The notes: generated by a model not told the origin, from the letters alone. DNA of 29,987 bases from DATMNR01 sp963702765 (GCA_963702765.1 CAVPEB010000061.1:1-29987), one strand, 5' to 3'; shown: positions 1 through 8,355, numbered from the stretch's first letter. Program-made: numbers and translations.

Positions 1-22
1 GCGCAAGCGTTCGGTAATGTAT

Positions 23-695
23 CTAATTAACAAATTGGGCAAAGGCTCGTTTGGTGATACCTGCAAATTGCGCCCTGACCGCAATGGTCAATTTACCAGA
101 ATAGACTTGGCCAGCCAGAAACTTGACAAACTCTTCTGAAGGAGCGTTCAGTTCGTCATTGAGGATACGTTTGATTTCCCGAGTGTATTTCAGTTCCCCT
201 GCAACGGTCAGGATAACTTCTAGATCGAATGCCTGTTTTGTTAAACGTTTTAGCTCTATAACCAGGGGTTCCTGAATGTCCAGCATATTGATCTCCATAA
301 ATGGCTTGGAGTCCATTTTATTAGGCTCCTCAATATCGGTGAAGAACCTATAGATGATACCATCTGTTAGCACCCCTATGCGTGTTTCGGTCACAGAAAA
401 TCCGGTAAAGCTGTGAGGCATGGCAATCATCCAGTGAACTATTACAGCATTTACATTCAAACAGCATAGTGATTTTACCGTCATGTTTGATGGCATAATC
501 AACTTTTTCGCCTTTTTTAATTCCGACATCAGCAATAAATTCTGGTACGACCTCCGCAGGATCGAAGACATCATAGCCCAATGCTGATATAAATGGCATT
601 ACAAAAGCGTTCTTAGTGGCTTCTTCCGTCTTAATAAGGCTTCTCTGCTTCATAATCTTCGAAGAAATAGTCTGCAGAACTTCGATAAAGTCCAT
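23..695 (-). pseudogene. Type I restriction HsdR-N-like endonuclease domain protein, frameshifted
   Basis: Two overlapping reading frames together give one stand-alone protein of about 220 aa resembling the N-terminal nuclease domain of type I restriction R subunits. The first frame begins with ATG at 695, preceded by GGGAGAAGG (698-706). It carries TEEATKNAFVMPFISALGYDVF, then VPEF, the KVDYAI segment and the FECK motif (the D...ExK nuclease pattern). After a 1-nt lesion near 395-405 the second frame continues with TRIGVLTDGIIYRFFTD and an EEPNKMD...PFMEINML tail, and ends at 23. Known family members read through these parts in one frame, so this copy is either a pseudogene or contains a sequencing error. 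The histidine/tryptophan normally after ECK is replaced by Cys-Cys. The neighbours give no modification or specificity subunit, so a complete restriction system is not supported. Confidence 0.75.
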
Positions 696-986
696 ATCCT
701 TCTCCCTCATTGCAACATTCATCGGTTTCCAGGCAACGAACAATCGCCTATACTTTGCGGCTTTCTTTCTCGAACTTAGAGTCGGTAAGATTTGTAGAAA
801 AACTATTTCTATTTTTTTACAAACACAAATTCAAGAAGAGATACATATTTACACCTATTAATTATCATAGGAACAGATGGAACTGAAAAGAGGAAGGTGG
901 TTAATTTTTGGTTAAGATCAGGTTGAGATTTTATCATTATATAATAATCTTTGTTTACGAAAGGCGGTTTAGCGTAAGAGGTTAGT
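696..986. other. AT-rich intergenic region, no gene seen
   Basis: This stretch lies between the nuclease gene start and the end of the small coiled-coil remnant. It is visibly AT-rich and should contain the promoter of the minus-strand nuclease gene. I see no convincing coding frame, hairpin or repeat. Short open frames here have no ribosome-binding site or recognisable sequence. Confidence 0.4.
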
Positions 987-1282
987 TTTTGTGGGTACTG
1001 CGTTGCTCTTCTTCTAACGCTTCAATTCGTTCTTCGTGGTCTTGGAGGTGCTTATTGCTCTTGTCGAGTTTCTGCTCTACTCGGTGAACATCTGCTTTAT
1101 CTGCTTTTTTCCGTCAGTCCTGTCCGTATATCATCCTGTCCGGCTTTCAGAGCATCAACTGCTGATTTCACATGCAAGAGTTCTGTTTTCACAGCGAAAT
1201 GTCGGTTTTCATCTGCGAGATGTCATTTGGCAATGGGGTTGAGAAACTCGGCAATTTTTCCTAATAACTCGTCATTGTTCAT
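987..1282 (-). pseudogene. Small coiled-coil protein, decayed
   Basis: Reading the minus strand from ATG at 1282 gives MNNDELLGKIAEFLNP. After a frameshift it continues in another frame as VKTELLHVKSAVDALKAGQ, and after an A6-run frameshift as KADVHRVEQKLDKSNKHL and EERIEALEEEQRSTHKN. The pieces make a 95-100 aa heptad-rich coiled coil, a kind of short protein often found next to accessory genes in this group. At least two or three indels interrupt it. No function can be assigned. The start lies 4 nt beyond the stop of the preceding small ORF (1286-1463), so the two were probably cotranscribed. Confidence 0.5.
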
Positions 1283-1285
1283 ACG

Positions 1286-1463
1286 TTACGCAATTGTATC
1301 AAGGGTGGTGGCTCCTTGCAACTGGCGTCTTTTCTGCATCATGGCTTTGTAACTGTCGCGCTCAAGTTTGCGGGCATTCTCAATCACTTTTCGTCGTGCT
1401 GCTTTTCGTGCTGCAACATCAGGGGATAGGGTTTGTGCGTGGGAGGATGGTATATGCGGTCAT
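1286..1463 (-). pseudogene. Small basic/helical ORF, frameshifted
   Basis: ATG at 1463 opens MTAYTILPRTNPIP. A frameshift is then needed to continue into DVAARKAARRKVIENARKLE and a tail ending QGATTLDTIA, which stops just before the coiled-coil gene start. The span is not a multiple of three, which agrees with one indel. The product would be about 59 aa, helical and rich in Lys and Arg. I do not recognise a family. The tight head-to-tail spacing with the coiled-coil ORF suggests a two-gene accessory unit that has lost function. Confidence 0.4.
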
Positions 1464-1529
1464 ACGGTTGGGATAGTAGCAAATGTGAAAGCCAATAGCA
1501 AGCGGTAAGGAACTATGCAATACTGACTA

Positions 1530-1577
1530 GTTTGCTATACTGGCCTGGATAATTCATGTTGTAACAGAGGTGGCGCA
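1530..1577 (+). promoter_or_regulatory. Conserved leader/promoter of pentapeptide gene copy 1
   Basis: TGCTATACT (1533-1541) looks like an extended -10 box. It is followed by a leader with TCATGTTGTAAC and the ribosome-binding site AGAGGTGG just before ATG at 1578. The same leader, nearly base for base, precedes the second pentapeptide gene at 3523. Conservation of untranslated DNA between the two copies supports a functional promoter and leader, or a recent duplication. No -35 box is obvious. Confidence 0.4.
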
Positions 1578-2406
1578 ATGGAAGAACAGACAGAGCTGCA
1601 TCAGAAATGGTGGCAGAAAAATAAAAAACTTCTCATACGTACAGGGTTGATTATATTGCTTGTTGTAGTCATCGTACTGATTATCCTGATTATCTTAGGT
1701 TACATCTTTAATTGGGACTGGACAGGACTCAATGCCACAGATTTCAATTAATCTCAACAAACTACGAGAATTATGTATACCAGCCAGGAAAAACACTTTG
1801 GGACTGGCTAGGGTTACTGGGAGTGTAGCATTCCAGTTGTGGTAGGATGGTTCACTTTTAATCAAGGGAGGTAAAGCGAGAAGAGTAGAAAGCAGCAGAA
1901 GGAGACGGAGCAAGAGATTGCAACGGATAACCAGCGGGAACAAGCCATACAAGCTTACATCGACAAAATGTCGGAGTTACTACTTGACAAAGACTTGCGT
2001 ACGTCGAAACCAGGTGAAGAGATTCGGAAAATTGCACGAGTACGGACATTGACAGTGTATCTGGATTAGACCCAAGGCGTAAAGGAAATGTGATTCTATT
2101 CTTATATGATCCTGCTAAGTTGATCAGTATTATTGAACTTGAGTGGTGCCGATCTCACACTAGCCAGATTAAGTTTGACCAGCTGCATAATGCTAATTTG
2201 ATTATGGCAGATTTAGAGAGTGGCCATTTGAATGATGCCGATCTAGAAGGTCCAAACTAACGATTCGCAAACTTAACTAGAGCTGATCTCAGAAAGGCCA
2301 GACCTCGATGGAGCTAACTTAGCGAGCCGAAATTAGTGTAGAACCACTGAAAGCAGCCAAATCACTCAAAGGTGCAACCATGCCTGATGGGTCTATACAT
2401 GAGTAG
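1578..2406 (+). pseudogene. Pentapeptide-repeat membrane protein, copy 1, degenerate
   Basis: ATG at 1578 starts MEEQTELHQKWWQKN followed by a hydrophobic span of about 22 residues (LLIRTGLIILLVVVIVLIIL) and then FNWDWTGLNATDFN, where a stop intervenes. Shifting frame recovers YVYQPGKTLWDWLGLLGV, the TDNQREQAIQAYIDKMSELL segment, then the IRKIARVRTLTVYL region and eroded A(D/N)LxxA pentapeptides. The gene ends at TAG 2404-2406 after MPDGSIHE. It is a paralogue of the genes at 3523 and 28518, which show the intended architecture: transmembrane helix, a second WDWL membrane segment, a linker and a pentapeptide beta-helix. Several indels and stops make it a clear pseudogene. Pentapeptide beta-helices are interaction modules, and the role of this membrane-anchored type is unknown. 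Confidence 0.7.
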
Positions 2407-2487
2407 CCCGCTAGAGCATCGTATTCGCTGATGGAAACAATATTATTTCAAAGTTACCCTCATGCAGTGAACGAGTGAATAGGTCTT

Positions 2488-3361
2488 TTATCCATTTGCC
2501 TGATAATTTGTTGTCTTGTCAGTCATGTAATTGGCTGACACACCAACTTCTTGAATAGTTGCGCCAAAAGCATTTTGCCCAGTTTGTGTTCCTTTATCAG
2601 TACCCCACACTTCCAGAATGTCACCTGTATTTAATTGGCTAAGATCGGTGTTTGTAGGAAATGCTATCTGCACTACTCCCGATGTGTTTGGGTCATCAAC
2701 ATTCGCTCCAGCCGTGTTTCCATTCGAGTCTTTGACAAAATTCAAAATCGTACAGGTAAAATGTACATCTTTGCCTAGGTCAGCGTTCCCATCTTTATCA
2801 AGTGTGGCAATAGTTGTATCTGTTGTGCTCGCTTTATATGTTGCCTCTAATTGCGCTGCCGAAAATGTTGGAGTTGGTTTCGGTGTTGGTGCAAGAGTCG
2901 GTTGTTGAGTGGGTGCTTGCGTCGGAATATCCTGCGTTGGCTGTACTTGCGATGAAGTTTGTGTATTGCTGCCTGTTTGATTTTCGTTCATTGTGGATGG
3001 TGTTGAGGATAGGCTCCCAATCACACAAATTGCAAGAAAGCCTCCAATGATCAAAGCAGAAGCAATCGGGTGGCGGCGACACCATGCAAAAAACCTTGTA
3101 CCATTTAATATTCGGTTCTTGCGGAGGCTGTTGATACCATTGTTGCTGAGGGTATTGCTGGGGTGGTTGTTGTGGGTTCCATTGTGGCGGTGGTGGTAGC
3201 GGCGTTTGCCACTGCTGCTCAGGTGGATAAGAAGACTGTTGTTGATATTGAGGCGGAAATGGTTCGTATTGTTGCCACTGCGGAGTTGACCCCCAGGATG
3301 TATGTTGTTGTTGCCATTGTTGCTGTGGATATTGCGCATATGGATTTGGTGGTGCTTGCAT
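2488..3361 (-). pseudogene. Q/P-rich membrane-anchored OB-fold-like protein, frameshifted at a T6 run
   Basis: Start ATG at 3361, preceded by AGGGGGAT. The first about 90 residues are low-complexity Gln/Pro/Trp/Tyr (MQAPPNPYAQYPQQQW...). The frame then breaks at a run of six T (3088-3093). Dropping one T joins ...WYKVF to AWCRRHPIASALIIGGFLAI, a transmembrane helix, followed by a Thr/Pro/Gln linker and a C-terminal domain. That domain (LGKDVHFTCTILNFVKD...VVQIAFPTNTDLSQLNTGDILEVWG) resembles extracellular OB-fold-like domains of surface proteins. The rebuilt protein is about 290 aa: cytoplasmic Q/P-rich tail, one membrane span, stalk, outside beta-domain. It is divergent from the pentapeptide gene at 3523. 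The single homopolymer indel could be a sequencing error, a phase-variation site or decay. Confidence 0.65.
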
Positions 3362-3522
3362 TGTCTATCCCCCTATCAACGTGACACCATACACTTTCAA
3401 TTCTATGTGTATATTTATATAACGCAACCCTCTAGTGTGAGTAACGACCAAATGATGGTGCAATACTAGCATCCTCTGCTATAGATGGCTTGATAAAATC
3501 ATGTTGTAACGGAGGTGGCGCA
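3362..3522. promoter_or_regulatory. Divergent promoter region between the OB-fold and pentapeptide genes
   Basis: These 161 bp separate two divergently transcribed genes. On the plus strand TGCTATAGA (3477-3485) aligns with the extended -10 of the 1.5 kb copy, and GGAGGTGG (3511-3518) is a strong ribosome-binding site for ATG 3523. The minus-strand side (3362-3450) has a diverged duplicate at about 6511-6600, which precedes a truncated copy of the same Q/P-rich gene. Confidence 0.4.
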
Positions 3523-4368
3523 ATGTTTCGTTCATGGTGGCAGCTAATAAAGCAATACCCCTATGCTATAGGGTTCGTAGTAGTATTGGTGCTCATTCTA
3601 TTCATTCTCAGTGCAGATAGATTTAATTGGGATTCAGGCTTCAACGGCTATAACCAAGTAACAATAACACAAATTATCAGTGGCTCAAACGCTGGTACAG
3701 TTACCAGAACTGAAGAGTATCAGCTAGGCAAAGGCCTATGGGACTGGTTACAGCTTCTTGGAATACTTGCTATTCCTGCTGTAGTTGGTTTGGGTGCAGC
3801 ATGGTATACGGCGCAACAAAGTAAAGTGAGCGATAGGGAGAACACAGATAATCAGCGTGAGACCGCGCTACAAGCATATATCGATAAAATGTCAGAACTT
3901 CTGCTGCATGAGAAATTGCGTGACTCAAAATAAGATGATGAAGTACGGAATGTTGCGCGGGTACGAACTTTGACAGTACTGGCTCGACTGGACAACAGAC
4001 GTATAAAAATTGTACTAGAATTTCTATATCGATCGCATCTAATAATGAAAGACAGACTTATTATTAGTCTCAGTGGAGCTAATATACGTCAAGCTGATCT
4101 TCGATGGATATTTCTTGAAAATGCTCGACTTAACGGAGCATTCGGTAAGAGAGCTGATCTCAGGTGGGCAAGACTGAAAGGGGCCGACTTTAGGGGAGCC
4201 CACTTCAGCGAAGCTAACTTCAGCGAAGCCAATCTTACCGATGCAGACTTCACTAATGCTGATTTGAAGGGGGCTGTTTTTAACAAAGCTATAGTCACGA
4301 CTGAGCAACTTGATAAAGCCAAATCACTCCAAGGCGCAACGATGCCTGATGGGTCTATACATCTGTAG
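3523..4368 (+). pseudogene. Pentapeptide-repeat membrane protein, copy 2, with in-frame stop
   Basis: ATG 3523 with a strong ribosome-binding site (GGAGGTGG). The sequence reads MFRSWWQLIKQYPYAIGF, a hydrophobic helix (residues about 14-34), a loop, then LWDWLQLLGILAIPAVVGLG (second membrane segment) and TDNQRETALQAYIDKMSELL. A TAA at 3931-3933 then interrupts the frame. The same frame reopens at once with DDEVRNVARVRTLTVLARLD and about a dozen pentapeptides such as ADLRWARLKGADFRGAHFSE, ending SLQGATMPDGSIHL at 4368. The intact paralogue at 28518 has Glu where this copy has the stop, so a single G-to-T change explains it. The two halves could still be made separately, but no ribosome-binding site is evident before the second half. 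Function of the family is unknown. Confidence 0.75.
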
Positions 4369-4453
4369 CCAGTATAGCTTGTAGCGCGGCCCACCTGTGC
4401 CAGTGGTAGGTGGCAGCATTACCCAAACCCTAAATCTGTCTGTTCCAATTGCA

Positions 4454-4621
4454 TTAGCCATAATCTCTTCTATATTCTTCAAATTCATGAATATACCCAT
4501 CCATTCCTTCTAACCATTCTTCTCTTTCATAATCCCAATGGATTTCCGTAAAAGTATTCCCTTCCACATCGCAGACTTCATCATCATACTCTTCGTTGTC
4601 GTTTTCATCTAAACCAAACAT
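4454..4621 (-). CDS. Small acidic protein, 55 aa, hypothetical
   Basis: ATG at 4621 to TAA at 4454 encodes 55 residues very rich in Asp and Glu (MFGLDENDNEEYDDEV...EEWLEGMDGYIHEFEEYRRDYG). It starts 18 nt past the stop of the TPR reading frame (4639) in a different frame. No ribosome-binding site is clear, and upstream in its own frame the sequence reads EEIDEETRA, so it might instead be the original C-terminal tail of the TPR protein displaced by an indel. Not recognised. Acidic tails of this kind occur on TPR scaffolds and on DNA-mimic proteins, but nothing here proves either. Confidence 0.4.
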   Translation of the reverse strand: MFGLDENDNEEYDDEVCDVEGNTFTEIHWDYEREEWLEGMDGYIHEFEEYRRDYG

Positions 4622-4638
4622 AGCGCGGGTCTCTTCAT

Positions 4639-6411
4639 CTATTTCTTATCTATCTCTTTACAAATGTCTTCGTAGCATTGCTTCAAATCTTCGAGAGCAT
4701 CTTGAAAGCCCTCCATGCCAGAAAACAACTTGCTTATATCTGAGTAAATGTCACCTATATACCCACTTTTACATAGTTTTCTAACCTTATCGTACTTGGA
4801 TATAATGTATGTATTATAAAAGAGAGAGATGGTCTTCTTAAAAGTTGTAAGAGCTTCATCATAGCGCCCACAGCCAAAAAGTGGTTTGCCTTTGTTATAA
4901 TGAGTAATCACGTCATTAGGGTCGAGTTGAAGTACTTGTTCAAAACTCGCAAGAGCTTCTTCGTTTCTACCTGTGAAAAGGTTCGCTTGTCCTTTCATGT
5001 AGTGAGCAACAGGGTCATTGGGGTGATGTTTAATTATCTGACTGTAAGCATTCGCCGCTTCCTCGTAGCGAGCGATTTCATAAAGGAAAGAGGCTTTTTT
5101 AATAGTTAAGTCGGGATCAAGCAGTGCTGCTTGATCATAGGCTGCAACTGCATCGTCATTACGCTCAAGGTAAATTTGAAAGATATCGCCTTTTCGTACA
5201 TAAGTGGCTGCATTATTTAAATTAAGACTTATTGCTTGATCATAAATTGCAAGTGCTTTCTCGCACATTACAAGCACTTTCTTGCCGTAACCACAATACG
5301 CTACCAATTCAGCAATTGACTCGTAAACTGAGAAATCATACAGATGGGAAAGTATGGCTTGATCAAAAACTTCAAAAGCTTCTTTTTCACGTTTCAATTC
5401 AAGCAGTTTCAATCCTTTTTGATAATAGTGATCAAAACAGTTGGGGTCAAGTTCTATGGCTTTGTCATAGGCTGCAAACGTTTCTTCGTAGCGTTGTAGT
5501 GCGAAGAGAGAAGCTCCTTTACCAGAATATGCAAATGCGTATTTGGAATTAAGTTTTATAGCCTGCTCATAAGCTGTAAGTGCTTCTTCGTAACGGTGTT
5601 TTAATAGAGAGCGTTTCCTTTTCCATAATACGCTTTAAGGTAGGTAGGGTCTAACTCAATGGCTCGTTCAAAAGCTAATAAAGCTTCTTGATCGTATTAA
5701 CCTGCGAAGCGTAAGACCTTTCCCATAGTAAGCTCTAGCGTAATTTGCATCTGTAGAATGGCTAGCTCGCAGGCTCGAAGGGAGTTTGTGTAGTCTTCAG
5801 CAAGATAATGGTTAATTCCTTCTTGCAACCATTGCTCTTTGGTTTTTGAGAATGCAATAACATGATTGGTTCTTTCCAGTAATGAGGTCTCTTTCTGCTT
5901 CTTATAAGCGGTATATCCAAATCTCTCATCATAAAAGGCCAGTTCAGATAGATTAGCATCATCGCCTAATTTTTCTCGTTGTTGTAGATAGTATGCTGTT
6001 GCTTGTGCCTTCATTCTAGCCGCTTCTTCATTTTTATGATTAAGAGTTAAAGCCCTATCATAATCATCCAGCGCATGTAAGAAATTCTGCAACACTTCAT
6101 CATAAAACGAATTTTCCGCGCCGACTACCGGACATCTGCAACTCAAAATACATATCACCCCTTTGCTTATAAAGCTCGCTATACGAGTCATTGGACAATC
6201 CATCATAGTAGAGAATCGAGTCAAACTCTTCCAGAGCTTCTTTGTATTTTTGTGAGCTAGCTAGTGCAATTGCCATGTCATATTTGGCACTAAGATCACT
6301 GAGGTCTATAGTTGATGCTTTTTTATGAGCCTCAAATGCCTCTTCATAGTTGTTATCATTATAGTTTGAGGTAGACAAATTTATAAACTCATGCTTGTTT
6401 TCCGCTTTCAT
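4639..6411 (-). pseudogene. TPR-repeat protein, interrupted by two frameshifts and one stop
   Basis: ATG at 6411 (MKAENKHEFINLSTSNYNDN) opens a chain of tetratricopeptide repeats of about 34 residues with the usual pattern (Y.EAL..F..AI.LDP....Y..KG). The frame changes near 6110-6125, where ...MYFELQMSG joins ENSFYDEVLQNFLHALDDYD. It meets TAA at 5697-5699 (LRFAG-stop-YDQEALLAFERAIELDP, likely Gln CAA to TAA), and shifts again near 5605 (GNALY to LLKHRYEEALTAYEQAI). The last segment runs to 4639 with at least six good repeats. Restored, it would be about 590 aa with 12 or more TPRs and no catalytic domain visible. TPR arrays are protein-binding scaffolds; the partner is unknown. The upstream leader is a truncated copy of the Q/P-rich gene. 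Confidence 0.75.
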
Positions 6412-6456
6412 TCCTTACCCCTTTAACGATGAAATGAGCTTGCCCTGAATTAGCGG

Positions 6457-6600
6457 TTACTGCCATTGTTGTTGTGGATATTGCGGATATGAGTTTGGTG
6501 GTCGTTGCATTGTGTATCCCCCTTACAACTTTACATCATACACTCTCAATTTAATGCATCTATCAAGTACAACGCGAACCATGATTGAGAGTAACTATAC
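6457..6600 (-). repeat. Duplicated promoter and 5' end of the Q/P-rich gene; 17-codon remnant
   Basis: On the minus strand AAGGGGG and ATG at 6510 begin MQRPPNSYPQYPQQQWQ, then TAA at 6457. The peptide matches the first 17 residues of the gene starting at 3361 (MQAPPNPYAQYPQQQWQ). The 90 bp upstream also resemble the region 3362-3450 with scattered changes. The copy is cut off after the fifth Gln-rich unit, 46 nt before the TPR gene start at 6411. It could act as a leader peptide and promoter for the TPR gene, or be only a duplication scar. The rest of 6511-6627 has no gene. Confidence 0.6.
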
Positions 6601-6627
6601 AGATATGGTATCTCCAGGACATATCTT

Positions 6628-6698
6628 AAAAAAAATAGAAAAAAGTGCCTAGAGGTTTGCTTACAGGGGAATACCCATAAATAAGCCTTACTCTAGGC
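6628..6698 (-). terminator. Rho-independent terminator after the HNH gene
   Basis: On the minus strand, 20 nt after the HNH stop, GCCTAGAG (6698-6691) pairs with CTCTAGGC (6654-6647). A nested stem GCTTA/TAAGC and an inner GGG/CCC lie inside. The outer stem is followed by ACTTTTTTC (T6 at 6644-6639) and an 8-nt T run. Position, nested stems and T tracts together fit an intrinsic terminator closing the minus-strand operon. Confidence 0.6.
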
Positions 6699-6717
6699 GG
6701 GTGGTTGGTTGCAGTTG

Positions 6718-7035
6718 TTAGCTACGTATTGCCAGCAACATTTGGTGTTTCAACCGCTCCTGGTTGATCTGTTGCTGACGCATCCGGTGACGATAATCAT
6801 ATTTTGCGTGACAGGTTGGACATAAGCAGAGAAGTACAGGGTTTGGATTGCCAATATCATGGTTCGCGTGGGCTGCATGAAGAAAAACAACATAGCGTTT
6901 TCCTGTACGCTTGGATATGCGCTTTTCCCCTTGCGTGACATGGCACTGTTCACATTTCCAGCCTGCTTGCTCCTTACACTGTCTGGCTAGTTGCTCCCAA
7001 TTACGAGGGTATAGCTTTCTCCTTTTACCGTTCAC
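6718..7035 (-). CDS. HNH endonuclease-like zinc-ribbon protein
   Basis: Intact 105 aa. It begins at GTG 7035 with GGAG about 8 nt upstream. CEQC (28-31) and CPTCH (72-76) form the two Cys pairs of the zinc-ribbon seen in HNH proteins. HAAHANHD (53-60) supplies the conserved His and Asp, and N63/N65 with the following HAKYD complete the pattern. Such small HNH proteins nick or cut DNA and are common in phage and plasmid replication or packaging modules. It ends the minus-strand series that starts with the 69-aa ORF at 8128 and is followed by a terminator. Unlike most neighbours it carries no lesion. Substrate unknown; a homing or recombination role is possible. Confidence 0.75.
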   Translation of the reverse strand: MNGKRRKLYPRNWEQLARQCKEQAGWKCEQCHVTQGEKRISKRTGKRYVVFLHAAHANHDIGNPNPVLLCLCPTCHAKYDYRHRMRQQQINQERLKHQMLLAIRS

Positions 7036-7156
7036 AACGGTGCTCCGTGTGGTAGGGAAGTACCAAAGAAGATATACTATCTCTAGCGGTAACTTCCGCG
7101 ATGATGTAGGGTGCTCTGTTTTCTAGAATGGCTATCGAGTGGGCAGAGTACCTTAC
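7025..7156 (-). CDS. Possible short ORF or fragment between SSB and HNH genes
   Basis: An open stretch of 43 codons reads VRYSAHSIAILENRAPYIIA and continues EVTARDSISSLVLPYHTEHRCER to TAA at 7025, overlapping the HNH start. It lacks ATG, GTG or TTG at its head, although a GTG (GTG AAA ACG) lies a few codons upstream in another frame, suggesting a lost or frameshifted start. The residue mix looks protein-like and the position is inside the operon, but there is no recognisable family. It may be a decayed gene or a chance open frame. Confidence 0.2.
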   Translation of the reverse strand, partial: VRYSAHSIAILENRAPYIIAEVTARDSISSLVLPYHTEHRCER

Positions 7157-7208
7157 GTTTTCACCTACAGATTACTCAGGAAAATCAGGCAAGAATGGGT
7201 CTTTTACA

Positions 7209-7559
7209 TCAGACATATGCTGCTCCTGCTTGCTTGGGACTCAACATTTGCATATCGGTAGCATTGACTTCTACTGCTTGTGCGCTCAATTCCGTTTTTG
7301 TCGGTATACTTGCGCTGCGTTAAGCGGCCTTCGATATAGACTTTCGAGCCTTTATGCAGGTATCGCTCACAAATTTCTGCAAGCTGCCTCCATGTGACAA
7401 TGTTAAACCATTCAGTTTCCTCTTTCTTTTCTCCACTATTGGTTTTGTAACTACGATTGACCGCAAGGGTAAACCGCGTGAATGGTGTACCTTCTGCGGT
7501 GACTTGCAATTCAGGGTCTTTCCCTAAACATTCCCGATCAGCATAATTTTGTTTAACAT
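7209..7559 (-). pseudogene. ssb: Single-stranded DNA-binding protein (SSB), frameshifted twice
   Basis: ATG 7559 begins MLNKIMLIGNV, the classic SSB N-terminus, then meets TAG. A small indel near 7525-7530 restores GKDPELQVTAEGTPFTRFTL followed by AVNRSYK, EWFNIVTWRQLAEICERYL, HKGSKVYIEGRL and QRKYTDKNGIERT. A second indel near 7280 restores VEVNATDMQMLSPKQAGAAY. The OB-fold is complete apart from the lesions. The rebuilt protein is short (about 116 aa) and lacks the long Gly-rich linker and DDDIPF tail. An overlapping frame after the stop reads MSDVKDPFLPDFPE, which could be the original acidic tail. It belongs to the replication module with DUF2958 and primase. Confidence 0.8.
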
Positions 7560-7577
7560 GTCTGTTCTGCTTTCTTT

Positions 7578-7916
7578 CTACTGGTGTAGTTTCTTAACTT
7601 CTGACAATCTCTTTGGCGTAAAATGGAGATCGCGCTCGATGCCTAATCCTCCAACGTTGATGTCCTGCATCTCGCTGAGAGAAAAGTAGCCAAGCTCTGG
7701 AAAATCGCCGTTCACCCACCCAAAGAACAGGAAATCTACTTTTTCCTTGTCCGTATCGTAGTACCCGTCTGCATCGACAGGGGAGCCTTCGTAGGCATAC
7801 CATGTCCAGGGGGAGAGCGGATGGAAGAACTTACAAATCACCATTGGGTCTTGCTCTTTTTCCTGGGAATAGAGCGGGGGAAGCTGCTTTCTCAGCTCCT
7901 GTGGTAAGAGTTCCAC
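7578..7916 (-). CDS. DUF2958 domain protein
   Basis: Intact 112 aa from GTG 7916, with AAAAGGAG upstream. The start overlaps the preceding gene's stop region (7919-7921), so translation is probably coupled. The sequence follows DUF2958 closely: LLPQELRKQLPPLYSQE, then PMVICKFFHPLSPWTWYAYEG, the FFGWVNGDFPELGYFSLSEM block and the LGIERDLHFTPKRLSEV ending. The biochemical role of the family is unknown. It is a typical passenger of plasmids, phages and integrative elements next to SSB and replication genes, which fits its place here. Confidence 0.85.
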   Translation of the reverse strand: MELLPQELRKQLPPLYSQEKEQDPMVICKFFHPLSPWTWYAYEGSPVDADGYYDTDKEKVDFLFFGWVNGDFPELGYFSLSEMQDINVGGLGIERDLHFTPKRLSEVKKLHQ

Positions 7917-7918
7917 AT

Positions 7919-8128
7919 TCAGTGCTCCTTTTCAGCCAGCCTCAAAGCTGTGATAAACTGAACACTTTCTTCAAAATCAGGGTAGAGGGTATGAAGTACG
8001 TCAGCGATGTGCTCTACATCTGCATCTGTCAAAGATGCAATCTGTTCATTGGTAAAGCCTCGTGAACTGAGTGTTAATCTACTAAAGCTCAACACCTCGA
8101 ACTTCTTACTCCAATCAAGTGAGTCCAT
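7919..8128 (-). CDS. Hypothetical 69-aa protein of the replication module
   Basis: I take ATG 8128 (MDSLDWSKKFEVLSFSR) as the start because AAAGGAAAAC lies just upstream; a longer frame from 8182 is open but lacks a better site. The 69 aa are helical and acidic at the C-terminus (GFTNEQIASLTDADVEHIAD then VLHTLYPDF), with no membrane segment. I recognise no catalytic motif. Its stop touches the DUF2958 start, so it is the first gene of the operon 8128 to 6718. The SRGFTNEQIASLTDAD part resembles the short helix-turn-helix-like segment of small accessory proteins, but that is only an impression. Confidence 0.6.
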   Translation of the reverse strand: MDSLDWSKKFEVLSFSRLTLSSRGFTNEQIASLTDADVEHIADVLHTLYPDFEESVQFITALRLAEKEH

Positions 8129-8355
8129 AGGCTGTTTTCCTTTCTGTGGTTTGCACAACTGCAACTTCTCAAGGTGCGACATACAAGGTCAAGTTTCGCG
8201 TGTGAAACTTCCTGGTACGTACACCAGTAGAACAAGTATTACAAGCAAGCAGTAATATTTCAAGCAAAAAGAGAGGATTCTAGTCGGGTGAGGCGTGCTT
8301 TTTGATTGGGAACAAGGTAAGTGGGTTTTATACTCTAGTCGTGCAACTTCTGCCT
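8129..8355. promoter_or_regulatory. Divergent control region of the replication module
   Basis: The 227 bp between the minus-strand operon start (8128) and the plus-strand SSB-like gene (8356) should hold both promoters. I see CTTGAAATATTACTGC-like AT-rich DNA on the minus strand around 8240-8260 but no box pair good enough to name, and no iterons that would mark an origin. Confidence 0.3.

Noticed and set aside
2618..3384. Plus-strand open frames across the Q/P-rich gene (Val/Ala/Leu-rich)
   Set aside because: They are antisense to CAA/CCA-rich coding sequence and lack starts with ribosome-binding sites. The minus strand has the recognisable membrane anchor and outer domain.
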